A stretch of 64,000 bases of DNA from an uncultured Planctomycetaceae bacterium (GTDB lineage Bacteria > Planctomycetota > Planctomycetia > Pirellulales > Thermoguttaceae): NCBI GenBank assembly GCA_946408825.1, contig CAMJTU010000004.1:62001-126000 (forward strand), written 5' to 3'. The position numbers and the translations under genes were made by a program. The notes beneath the pieces are model-generated. The model searched no databases, was not told the origin of the DNA, and saw only the letters and a list, made by a program, of their open reading frames with translations. Position 1 is the first letter of the stretch; each line of letters starts with the position of its first letter. This document shows positions 8,627-17,137 of this stretch, piece by piece.

Positions 8627-9571
8627 CTAATTCCGTTTTTCATTTTCGAGAACGAGCGGAACCGGCTCGTCGAAGGAAACGCCGCGTTCTTCGAGCCATT
8701 TCACGGCGTTTAACGTCGCCTCGTGATCCTCGCCGGACGTTTTCCAACGCATATGCTCGTCTTTCGCGTAGGAAAACAATCGTCTTTGGAGCCTGCTCCC
8801 TTGGGGCGTAGCGACGTCGTAAACCGCGCCGCGATCCAGAAGCTCTTGAAGTTCTTTGCCGTAGCCGACCGCGTTTTCAACGGGATAGCCGAAATAATTC
8901 CCCGTCGGATTGACGTCGGCGCCCGCGTCGATCAAACGATGAAACGCCTTCTTACCGTTTGTTATAAAATTGGCCGAGGCGACGCTAAGACAGGAATATT
9001 TGCCAATATCGGAATCCGCGCCGTATTTCAAAAGGAGGTCGATATACCGATCGTATTGCGGATCATCGCGCGTTGAACTCAATTCAACGACGAAAAAAAG
9101 GTACGTCGTTTCTTCTCGAAAAAGATACGTTGGAGTCGAATAGCCCCATTCCCAAACGACGTTGGGGTCGGCTCCGTTCTTCAATAAAAGCTCTAAAACG
9201 TCGCTTCCGTAAGAATGTGCCCATAAAAGAAGGGACATGCCCCTAGGCCCCTTGGCGTTGACGTCGGCGCCCGAATCGATCACGCTTTGGATTTGATTTA
9301 AATCACCTGTTTCGATCGCCGCGCAGAGTTCAAGCGTCTTTTTATCTTTGAACCAATCTTTCGCAACCCATCTGAATTCATGCTCCGGCAAGGATTCTTT
9401 TAGCTGAGTCCCCGCTATTAGCGCTTTTGACTCCAAAGCGGCGTTCCGAACTTTTTTAAGAAAAACCATCTGTCTATAGACTGTAATAACGCCGTATAGT
9501 ATGCAAGCCAAAACCAAGACGGCGATAATAACTCGCTTGGGAAAACGCGAAGCGGACGACTTATTTTCCAT
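8627..9571 (-). CDS. Membrane-anchored ankyrin-repeat protein
   Basis: 314 aa. A basic start and one hydrophobic segment (about residues 13-32) anchor it, with the remainder probably outside the cytoplasm. From ~75 onward there are ankyrin-type repeats: ETGDLNQIQSVIDSGADVNA, VLELLLKNGADPNVV, YIDLLLKYGADSDIG, AFHRLIDAGADVNPTG and LQELLDRGAVYD. Ankyrin arrays bind protein partners; no enzymatic motif is present. It is a tandem paralogue of the next gene upstream (9664-10752), matching it along nearly the whole length including the C-terminal WLEERGV-F segment. The pair lies just downstream of the LEPR-lipase gene on the same strand. Function unknown. Confidence 0.85.
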   Translation of the reverse strand: MENKSSASRFPKRVIIAVLVLACILYGVITVYRQMVFLKKVRNAALESKALIAGTQLKESLPEHEFRWVAKDWFKDKKTLELCAAIETGDLNQIQSVIDSGADVNAKGPRGMSLLLWAHSYGSDVLELLLKNGADPNVVWEWGYSTPTYLFREETTYLFFVVELSSTRDDPQYDRYIDLLLKYGADSDIGKYSCLSVASANFITNGKKAFHRLIDAGADVNPTGNYFGYPVENAVGYGKELQELLDRGAVYDVATPQGSRLQRRLFSYAKDEHMRWKTSGEDHEATLNAVKWLEERGVSFDEPVPLVLENEKRN

Positions 9572-9663
9572 TATTTTATGACCCTTTTTCTCAGAGACGA
9601 AGCTGTTGACAGAAAGACAAAAGATTTGATCAAAAGTAATCCAACGCGGGAAACGGCGGAGAA

Positions 9664-10752
9664 TCAGAACGTAATCTCGCCAAATTCGGAATCGGAATCC
9701 GAGTCGTCGTTCGCAGCGTCTTTCTTTTGAGGCGCGGGCTCGGGCTTCTGCCCCTCGACAATCCTTTGAAAACGCGGATCGCTCTGGTCGCCAAAAAGGC
9801 GAGCGCGAGCGAGCGGATTATCTTTCTCTACGACGAGCGGAACAAAATTATCAAAGGGAACGCCGCGCTCTTCGAGCCATTTCTTACAACTTAATAGTTC
9901 TTCCTTGTCTCGACGACGTTGAAATTCCGCCCATTTGACAACTGTCGCGTCATAAACGGCCCTCTGCAACTCGCTTCCTTGGGGAGTATCGGCGTCGTAA
10001 ACTGCCCCGCGATCCAAAAGAGCTTGAAGTTCCTTGGGATGGGAAACGGCGTTGACGACCGGACGTCCATTCCAATAATCTTTAGGATTAACGTCGGCGT
10101 CGGCGTCTAACAAATGATAAAAAACTTCCTTGTCGTGATCTAAGAAGGTCATGGAGGAAGCGACGGCTAGGCACGACCTTTCGCCAAGGTTGGGATCCGC
10201 GCCGTATTTAAGGAGAAGATCGACGCAACCTTTAAATTTCGGGTCGTCGCCCCTTGCCGTTAAGACGGCGAAATAGAGGAGCGAGCAGCCGGGAATAATA
10301 AGATCGGGCGGCGCCTCGTAGCTTGATTCAAAGACAATATTGGGGTCCGCCCCGTTTTTCAACAAGACCTCTAAAACTTTAGACCCCGTGGAAAACGCCC
10401 ACAAAAGGAGCGGCATGTCGCCGCGCCCTTTAGCGTTGACGTCGGCGCCTGAATCGATTAAACGTTGTATCTCGATTAAATCGCTCTTTTCGATCGCAGA
10501 ACATAATTCAAGCGTTTGTTCGTCCGAAAACCACCTATCCGCCTTCCAGTTCATTTCATAAATCGACTTTTGTCGCGACGGCCTTTGGACGGGAAGATGC
10601 GAGCGCGCGACAAGCTCCTCGATAGGCGTTTCATCCTGCGGCGCGCAGGATAAATTCAGCGTGACGATCGTCAAAAGAACGAAAAACGCCTTAAACGAAC
10701 CGGGGGAAACCATTTGAGGAAACCATTTAAGGAAACCATTTGGGGGAATCAT
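9664..10752 (-). CDS. Ankyrin-repeat lipoprotein, paralogue of 8627-9571
   Basis: 362 aa from the ATG at 10752, chosen because AGAGGT sits 6 nt upstream; a longer TTG start at 10785 has no such site, and an ATG lies inside the repeat at 10713. The N-terminus is a signal sequence ending NLSC, so it is probably a lipoprotein. The ankyrin repeats (EKSDLIEIQRLIDSGADVNA, VLEVLLKNGADPNIV, CVDLLLKYGADPNLG, VFYHLLDADADVNPKD, LQALLDRGAVYDAD) line up one-for-one with the neighbouring paralogue. The C-terminus adds a charged tail rich in D and S. The 13-bp triple repeat at 10705-10743 codes for part of the signal region in three different frames. Confidence 0.83.
   Translation of the reverse strand: MIPPNGFLKWFPQMVSPGSFKAFFVLLTIVTLNLSCAPQDETPIEELVARSHLPVQRPSRQKSIYEMNWKADRWFSDEQTLELCSAIEKSDLIEIQRLIDSGADVNAKGRGDMPLLLWAFSTGSKVLEVLLKNGADPNIVFESSYEAPPDLIIPGCSLLYFAVLTARGDDPKFKGCVDLLLKYGADPNLGERSCLAVASSMTFLDHDKEVFYHLLDADADVNPKDYWNGRPVVNAVSHPKELQALLDRGAVYDADTPQGSELQRAVYDATVVKWAEFQRRRDKEELLSCKKWLEERGVPFDNFVPLVVEKDNPLARARLFGDQSDPRFQRIVEGQKPEPAPQKKDAANDDSDSDSEFGEITF
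10705..10743. repeat. Three tandem 13-bp repeats inside the ankyrin lipoprotein gene start
   Basis: Three consecutive copies of GGAAACCATTT plus two variable bases (plus-strand view). 13 is not a multiple of 3, so the copies are read in three different frames and each carries an ATG on the minus strand in a different frame. Confidence 0.9.
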
Positions 10753-10803
10753 TCTAATACCTCTTGTCTTAAGAAAATACAACAAGACTTTGCTGCTATA
10801 TTT

Positions 10804-13800
10804 TCAAAAAATCCGCTTTTCCATACCATAAATTACTTGATCAGTGCTGTGGCATAAGACTCCGTACCTAAAAATATTAGCGGCGGCAATTGCTGAACGG
10901 GAATCGTTTTGCGATATCATACCTTGTATCACCTGAAAACCCGATGTAAACATTTCATAGTCATATTCACTATCAATCGTAATTGGAGTTCCTATCGCGC
11001 TTGGAATAATATCAAACATATAATACAGCCAACTGGAAATCCACTGTCCCCATGATAAAATGTCGTAATCCACACGATAAGAATCTATTAATTGGTTGGC
11101 GTTCGCGAGGTTTGGGTGATTGTCAACCGTATCATGATGGAGTCCGGCAGCATTGAACGTATACGCGTGAAAACCAGAGACAATAGAAGCGGCGCTTGCT
11201 AGCCCGCCGCCTAACGAGTGCCCGGTTATATATGTGTTTGATGAATTAAAATGTGAATTATTGCCGCTAAAACAGTTGCCGATAGTAATAGCCTCGCTAT
11301 ACTGCAACGATCCAGATAGGTTAAACGCCTGACAGAAGTTCGTATACCAGTCCGTCGTATCTTGCGTTCCAGCAAACGTTATAATAAATTTGCCCGTGAC
11401 GTATTCCCTATATAATCCAGCGCTCAATCCACTACTAAGATTATTGGCGGTAAGGTAAGAAACACAAGTATCTTGAACGCCATAATTCGAAAGTTCGGTC
11501 GCCGTCTGCAATCTCAATGAATATTCCTGTTTGTTACTTCGATCATATATCGCCTGAGACGCATAGGCTGATATTAATTCTGGATGCATCATTAGTTCAT
11601 AATAGAACGAACCTTCATCTGAGACAACATAACGAACCTCATCGGTTAATTCGTAATCTTGGTCAATAGTAACTGTCAACTTAATCGTCGTTTCAGGCAA
11701 TCCTTCCTGAACCGCAAGAGCCCTCGTTTTTTGACGATTTTCCGAAACGCCTTCAACAAAAAGAACGACGTCGCGATCAGAGTCGCTCATTCCTAACTGA
11801 GCGGGCGTATACGAAGCTGAAGGCATTACGTAATCGCCGCCTGCTAGCAGCGAATTCGCATTCCGAGCTGAATAACCGTCTTTTGTCCATATACGAATTG
11901 TTCCGTCTCCAAACGCTGGAGGAGAATCTAGTCCATTTGTCGCGACGGGAGAAGCCATCGCATAGTCAAAAGAAACTGTAATTGACGAAAGGGGAACGTC
12001 GTCGGGTATTTGTACGATAATAGGATAAAACGCCGCGCTATGACCTACTGCGCTTTGATTAGCGCCGCCGTTTGAGAAACCGTCCCAACAATCCAAAACG
12101 CCGTCGTGATTGACGTCGTCCCAATTAGGCTTTATTATCTTCCCCGTTGCATACTCGTTATTCTCTAATTCCTCTTCTTCGGAGCTACGGTCAGGTTGTC
12201 CGTTGGTTCCGCGCCACATGTTCAAGTTGTCAATGTCCAAATCAACGACCAGCGGTTTAACCTCTAACGTTGTCGAATCATGAAGTTTACTATTATCAAG
12301 ATCGTAAGCTCTGACCGTAAAAGTCGGAGGATTATCGATCTCATCGTCCGTAAAAGAACGAAGGACCGTTATAATCCCGGTTTCAGCGGCAATGCTTAAA
12401 AGTGGCGAGTTCGACGACGAGTATGTCGAATAGCCCATAATTTCGCTATAAAACGCGTACCGTATCGTACGCGACAAAGGAATGACGCCCGCAACGACGT
12501 CCCCCAATATCGGCGCCGTGTAAACTGCGTTGACGTCTAAAAATATCTGATAGGAATCTGGCGCGACGACTTCAAGGGGAGCAATATCATTGCCAGAAAT
12601 AAACTCCGGAGCTTGATAAATGGTGATACTGGCGGTCTCGTCCGAACATTCAAATGAATTCTGCTGAGTTCCGCTCCAAGCGCCCCCAAGGGCAACCGTG
12701 ACGATTTCGTCATTTTCGTAAACGGAGTCGGTCTGCGCTCTCACATAGACCGTCTGTTGGGTTGAGTCTGCGGGAATCGTTATAGTCGTTCCACAAGTCG
12801 AACCCGTTAACGTTGTTCGCAATTCAAAATCTTGGTCGCTCGCAACATTGGTCCCGCTTGTTTGCGCTCCAGAGGTATTAAGCAAAATCGAAAGCCCATA
12901 ACTTAAATCGAGCGCAAATAAGGAAGACAGCGCCGACCAAATTTGCGCGATCGCCGTCGGAACGCGAGAAACAGTAATAGAAGCTGAGCGGTCTTCGTCG
13001 GAAAAATCGGAAAGAGTCTCAAAACTGGGTTCCAACGCCACCTGATCCGTCGCTTCGATCTCGACTTCCCACTGGTCGTCGTCGATAATTGACGCCGTTA
13101 TCGAAGTCGTTCCGTAAGTGAATGAAACAGGATTGACGGCGCCGCCCCCGCTGGTAGGATTCGGTTCTAATTCAAAAAGCGACGCCACGACGGTTTCGAC
13201 AGACTCAAAGAGGTTGTCGTTTTTAGGAACAATATAAAAAGTTGTCGGACCGCCCGAATAGGATATGTCGCCCAGGGAATAGTAGCTCCAGAAATTATCG
13301 TACTTGAAATAAACGTCGTAATCAACGCCCGCCGTCGCGCTCCCAGAAAACCTTATCGTCGCGTAATGACTCGTTGGAACTGCCGAAGCCATTATCGTCA
13401 GGTAAGTGGAGGTATAAGTGGGAAAAGACTGACCAGAATCAAAGCCGTGTCCTTCTAGCAACGGATTTTGATACAAAAACGAAAGACCGGAATCTATATA
13501 CGTCGAATCGCAAGACAGTTCATAGAACCACGACTCGCCGCCCTCGCCGCCGCTTCTTAGACCGTTTGAATCGTCGTTCCTCTCAGACGAAGATTGTTCG
13601 GAAACAAGGATGACGTCGTCCGAACTCGGAGTCGAGGCCGCTTGATTTTCAAAAACGACCCGCTTCGTCATGACTTCCGAAAGAGAATAGTACGCGTCCC
13701 CATCGACGAAAAAGGCGGGCTTAAGCGCTTCAACTTCGTCCGATTCCGAGTAGCTAACGGAGGTTTCGAGTTCGTCAAGGAAAGAATCCGTCTCTTCGTC

Positions 13801-14157
13801 GATAACCGCGTCAAGGGACGGCGGCGCCAATAGCTCCGGCGTTTTCAACGCGAGAGTCAGTTCAGACGCGCTCATAAGCTCCGGACGATCCGCAGGTTCA
13901 ACCCAAGGAATCGGCCCGTAAATCGCCGCGTCGTCCATCATAAGAGGCGTCCTCTCCGAACGCGCTAGTTCAGACGCGCTCACAAACTCTGGACGATCCG
14001 CCGGTTCGACCCAAGGAACCGGTCCGTAGATTACCGCGTCGCCAACCGAAAGAAGCGCCCTCTCTTCAAGAAATTCAATGCGAAGCGTTCGCGACGAAGG
14101 AACAGTTAAGGAGGGAACGCGATTGGTCTTAGAACGGTTAAACAGTTTCATGAACAT
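10804..14157 (-). CDS. LEPR-type secreted protein with Calx-beta-like stalk and class-3 lipase domain
   Basis: About 1,117 aa from ATG 14157 (TTG 14211 and ATG 14151 are alternatives; the promoter at 14230-14258 would leave only about 12 nt before the TTG, favouring an ATG). N-terminus: basic region, then RIEFLEERALLSV, a variant of the planctomycete LEPR-XLL motif, then two IYGPxPWVEPADRPE repeats. Next come two Calx-beta-like domains with ATAGVDYDV and SDQDFELRTTL, a cadherin-like region and an EF-hand-like DVNHDGVLDC loop. The C-terminal ~250 residues are an alpha/beta-hydrolase of the class-3 lipase type: FAGTQDTTDW, the nucleophile elbow GHSLGG (Ser at about residue 981), a downstream Asp in YRVDYD and His in LCHSTDQ. 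Predicted secreted or surface lipase/esterase; substrate unknown. Paralogue of 17138-21115. Confidence 0.85.
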   Translation of the reverse strand: MFMKLFNRSKTNRVPSLTVPSSRTLRIEFLEERALLSVGDAVIYGPVPWVEPADRPEFVSASELARSERTPLMMDDAAIYGPIPWVEPADRPELMSASELTLALKTPELLAPPSLDAVIDEETDSFLDELETSVSYSESDEVEALKPAFFVDGDAYYSLSEVMTKRVVFENQAASTPSSDDVILVSEQSSSERNDDSNGLRSGGEGGESWFYELSCDSTYIDSGLSFLYQNPLLEGHGFDSGQSFPTYTSTYLTIMASAVPTSHYATIRFSGSATAGVDYDVYFKYDNFWSYYSLGDISYSGGPTTFYIVPKNDNLFESVETVVASLFELEPNPTSGGGAVNPVSFTYGTTSITASIIDDDQWEVEIEATDQVALEPSFETLSDFSDEDRSASITVSRVPTAIAQIWSALSSLFALDLSYGLSILLNTSGAQTSGTNVASDQDFELRTTLTGSTCGTTITIPADSTQQTVYVRAQTDSVYENDEIVTVALGGAWSGTQQNSFECSDETASITIYQAPEFISGNDIAPLEVVAPDSYQIFLDVNAVYTAPILGDVVAGVIPLSRTIRYAFYSEIMGYSTYSSSNSPLLSIAAETGIITVLRSFTDDEIDNPPTFTVRAYDLDNSKLHDSTTLEVKPLVVDLDIDNLNMWRGTNGQPDRSSEEEELENNEYATGKIIKPNWDDVNHDGVLDCWDGFSNGGANQSAVGHSAAFYPIIVQIPDDVPLSSITVSFDYAMASPVATNGLDSPPAFGDGTIRIWTKDGYSARNANSLLAGGDYVMPSASYTPAQLGMSDSDRDVVLFVEGVSENRQKTRALAVQEGLPETTIKLTVTIDQDYELTDEVRYVVSDEGSFYYELMMHPELISAYASQAIYDRSNKQEYSLRLQTATELSNYGVQDTCVSYLTANNLSSGLSAGLYREYVTGKFIITFAGTQDTTDWYTNFCQAFNLSGSLQYSEAITIGNCFSGNNSHFNSSNTYITGHSLGGGLASAASIVSGFHAYTFNAAGLHHDTVDNHPNLANANQLIDSYRVDYDILSWGQWISSWLYYMFDIIPSAIGTPITIDSEYDYEMFTSGFQVIQGMISQNDSRSAIAAANIFRYGVLCHSTDQVIYGMEKRIF

Positions 14158-14397
14158 AGCGCAAAATCCGATGGAAGTAAGCGCTAAACGGTACAGAGTG
14201 AAGAGAACCAATATCGCCTATTCCGCTTCATTATAATAATTCTCGTTTTCCCTGTCAAGAGATTGGACAACGACGCTAAACATTTAAGACAATCTTCGCG
14301 CGTCGTCGGATTTCTCGGCGAAAGAACGAAAGAGTTCCTCCGTCTGAGCGGCGACGACGGGATACGAATAGCGTTGAAAACGTTTCTGTAAGCGCCG
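13567..14397. repeat. 831-bp identical duplicated cassette, copy A
   Basis: Identical as read, base for base, to 20525-21355 (offset 6,958). It covers the last ~38 codons of the glycosyltransferase gene, the intergenic promoter, and the first ~200 codons of the LEPR gene. Outside it the two modules are clearly diverged. Confidence 0.95.
14230..14258 (-). promoter_or_regulatory. Perfect consensus sigma-70 promoter for the LEPR-lipase gene
   Basis: Minus strand TTGACA, 17 bp, TATAAT: all 12 consensus bases with ideal spacing, in the 72-bp gap between the glycosyltransferase stop and the LEPR gene. Confidence 0.75.
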
Positions 14398-15519
14398 TCC
14401 GGCGCTCGCTGCGGACGACGCGTCGTCCCAGAGCTGCGAGACGGCGGAAAACCACGGTTCAAGTTCCTCCTCGGTCGAGAGGATTCTCGACGTCGGCATA
14501 ACGCGCGATGGAATCGGAAGGAGAAGTTCCGAATCCTCGACGAGTTCGGGGAGCGACCCGCGATTCCCGCATAACGCCGGGATTCCGTTGAAACCCGCCT
14601 CGACGACGACTCGTCCGAACGTCTCCTCGCAAAGAGACGGAACGAGAAGAATCCGCGTTTCTTTGAGAAAATCGGAGGGCGCGGAAACGCGTCTTAGCGC
14701 GTAAAGATTCGTCAGCCGCCGCGCTTCGGGAATCGACGCAAGGCGCTCAAGCCGCCCGCGACCTTCGACGAGCTGAAAGAGAACGTCGGGGCGACGCTCG
14801 TTAAAGATTCGCGCCAGCCCGACGAAAAAATAGAGTCCCTTCTCGGGCGAAGGATTGACAAACGTGACGAACCGTCTCGTATTCTCGTGAACGAGCGTCT
14901 TTTGAGGATCGATTAGCGGCGCGAGCGTTTGCGTCTCAATCCCAAGTCTCTCGCGATAACAACGCCCCGCGAAATCGGAAGGAACGACGATTTCGTCGAA
15001 ATAACGAAAGCTCTCGCGCCGCGTATAGCTCAAATTATGGAGCATGAAAACCGTTCGCGCGCCGAGACGTTTCGCCGCCCGAGCGGCGACGCGCAATCCC
15101 TTGGCGCCGCCGTAGCTCGCAAACGCGTCGGGACGGAAGGATTTCAGATGGTCGCAAAGTATCCGCGTAAAGAGCGCCTCGACTTTCGCGGGCAAACCGC
15201 CTCGCGGCGACGTCCCGGCGTTCGTCGGAACAAAGACCGTCGCCTCGATCCCGGAATCGTTAAAGCGAATGAGATTAAACGCGATTCGCTCCCCCTCGAC
15301 CGTCCCTTCCATCGCCTTTACGTCGGGCGCGACGCCAAGCGCCGACAAAACCCGAAAAAGCTCGCCGACGTCAAGCTCTGGGTCGTCGAAAACTGTACCG
15401 CAAAACACGCGTATGCGATGACCGCGACGTGCAAGTTCCAACAATGTTTCACGCGTCGAGATCGCCGCCCCGCTACCGACGTCAAGGTAGTTCGAAATGG
15501 AAGAGAAAAGGAGTTTCAT
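14284..15519 (-). CDS. Family-1-like (GT-B) glycosyltransferase
   Basis: 411 aa from the ATG at 15519; an upstream in-frame start at 15564 is less likely because MKLLFSSISNYLDVGSGAA is a typical GT-B beginning. Visible features: the N-terminal GSGAAISTRETLLELARRGH acceptor-side loop, HNLSYTRRESF, a central NPSPEKGLYFFV hinge, and the C-terminal donor site LVPSLCEETFGRVVVEA with the conserved Glu. It transfers a sugar from an activated donor to an unknown acceptor in the cytoplasm. It sits directly upstream of the LEPR-lipase gene, so it could modify that protein or a surface glycan. Its last ~38 codons are identical in DNA to those of the truncated copy at 21242-21526. Confidence 0.88.
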   Translation of the reverse strand: MKLLFSSISNYLDVGSGAAISTRETLLELARRGHRIRVFCGTVFDDPELDVGELFRVLSALGVAPDVKAMEGTVEGERIAFNLIRFNDSGIEATVFVPTNAGTSPRGGLPAKVEALFTRILCDHLKSFRPDAFASYGGAKGLRVAARAAKRLGARTVFMLHNLSYTRRESFRYFDEIVVPSDFAGRCYRERLGIETQTLAPLIDPQKTLVHENTRRFVTFVNPSPEKGLYFFVGLARIFNERRPDVLFQLVEGRGRLERLASIPEARRLTNLYALRRVSAPSDFLKETRILLVPSLCEETFGRVVVEAGFNGIPALCGNRGSLPELVEDSELLLPIPSRVMPTSRILSTEEELEPWFSAVSQLWDDASSAASAGRRLQKRFQRYSYPVVAAQTEELFRSFAEKSDDARRLS

Positions 15520-15629
15520 GGAACAAACGTAACTCTCTGCTATCTTCGACAAAGACGACCACACATATGTAACGCAAACAAAATAAACAGTAAGACGTGG
15601 TAGTCACAATTTATATATTTGACTAAATC

Positions 15630-17078
15630 TCATAATTGAATTTTTTCACGTATAAACGCTTTTTGTCGCTCAGTAAAAATCGAATCGTCGTTATTTAGTT
15701 TAGCTTCATATAATAATTTATTGTCGTCCCAATATGATTTATCGATTTCTCTATAGGTATGGTTCTCTTCGTCAACTATAATAAAATCAAAAAAACGACT
15801 TTCAAAATATCGTGACATATTAACAATGTCGTAATCGTTAACATATATAATAAAATTTTCTTCGCCCTTTTTAATAATTGTTTTGTTATATTCAGTAACA
15901 TGTTTCTCTCTATCAAAAAGAAAGCTTGCTATTAACGCCTCCCGAAGAACTATGTCAAATCTTTTCATTTCTGCTTTTGGAATCAATTTATTAAATTCGA
16001 TTATTCTTTTCATAACGAATATTCTTTTAATTTTTTCAAGTTTATAAAAAATTTCGTACTCTTTTCTTTCATATGCTTTATGATAATATTCACTATAAAC
16101 TTTGTAAAAAACCATCATCGATTCATCAGTTAAACGTTGGTTTTCATCAAACAATTGAAAGTAAATATCTGGATGTTCAAATTGAAAAGCGGCAAGCAAT
16201 TCTTTTAAAAATATATCCAATTTATTAACATCTTCTGAAGATTCATTAGATAATGTAAAAAAGTAAGCAGAAAAATCCGACAGCATATTCCTTTGAAAAA
16301 TCTTGTCTCTAATATCAGATTCTGTGGCAACCTTATAAAGGATTTTATTCGACCTTTCATTCTTAAAGGAATAGATAGCCATTGCGTGCCAAGAAATATC
16401 GAAAATAAATTTTCGATTATGTCTTGGTGGAAATGGATAATGAATTCCAATCTTCATAAGGTAATTACTTTCTTTTTCAAATTCATTTTCCACTATAGAA
16501 TATCTTCTTATTGCAGGGATAATTGGCGTAGGATTTAGCGTAAAGATCGCGTTTCTTCTTTTATCTCCTTCGTCAGAATCCTCGTAAATTGTACCCTTCA
16601 ATATTTTATCTCGATTTTTATAAATTATCGATAATGAACATAATTCTAGAAGCGATACTCTGCGAGTGGTTATATATGGTCGAAGAAATGGAAAGCGAAT
16701 CAAATGATCTTGGTCTTGAGTCTCGATTTTTTCTAATATTATTTGCGGTACGTTGTTTTCCCACATTTCTAGATAGTCTGAAGTTCCCGACACTCTCTCC
16801 ATCGCTTTTTCAGCTTCTTTAAAAAGCGGTTGATAATACTCTTGTTCCCATTTAATATAGTTAGCGACGCTAAAACCGCCCAAATCTACGATTTCTTCAT
16901 TGCTCAATCGATCATAAATTTTTATAAATGAATCGTAAAGCAACTGAGATTCCTTCGAATACCTCTTGATTATACGGTCTTTTTCTTCTTCAATTATGTT
17001 ATCTCCATATACAAATGAACTCCGACTGATTAACAAAATAATGCATACATATACACATAAAAAAAATTTCGGCTTCAT
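15630..17078 (-). CDS. Exported protein of unknown function, module copy A
   Basis: 482 aa. Signal peptide at residues 1-25 (KPKFF, then a hydrophobic run, ending near VYG). The mature part is helical, charged and rich in K, E, I, Y and F. Shared landmarks with the paralogue at 21552-22964 include YYQPLFKEAEKAM, GTSDYLEMWE, KGTIYEDSDEGD and SWHAMAIYSFKNER. I know no family for it. Base composition is strikingly AT-rich compared with the surrounding genome, mostly at third positions. It is the first gene of module copy A, upstream of the glycosyltransferase. It could be an accessory, chaperone or immunity-type partner of the LEPR protein, which is speculation from position alone. Confidence 0.78.
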   Translation of the reverse strand: MKPKFFLCVYVCIILLISRSSFVYGDNIIEEEKDRIIKRYSKESQLLYDSFIKIYDRLSNEEIVDLGGFSVANYIKWEQEYYQPLFKEAEKAMERVSGTSDYLEMWENNVPQIILEKIETQDQDHLIRFPFLRPYITTRRVSLLELCSLSIIYKNRDKILKGTIYEDSDEGDKRRNAIFTLNPTPIIPAIRRYSIVENEFEKESNYLMKIGIHYPFPPRHNRKFIFDISWHAMAIYSFKNERSNKILYKVATESDIRDKIFQRNMLSDFSAYFFTLSNESSEDVNKLDIFLKELLAAFQFEHPDIYFQLFDENQRLTDESMMVFYKVYSEYYHKAYERKEYEIFYKLEKIKRIFVMKRIIEFNKLIPKAEMKRFDIVLREALIASFLFDREKHVTEYNKTIIKKGEENFIIYVNDYDIVNMSRYFESRFFDFIIVDEENHTYREIDKSYWDDNKLLYEAKLNNDDSIFTERQKAFIREKIQL

Positions 17079-17137
17079 AATATCTCATCGTTAAAAATTA
17101 CTTTGATTTAATTTATATTTCAATTCCTAAATATAAT

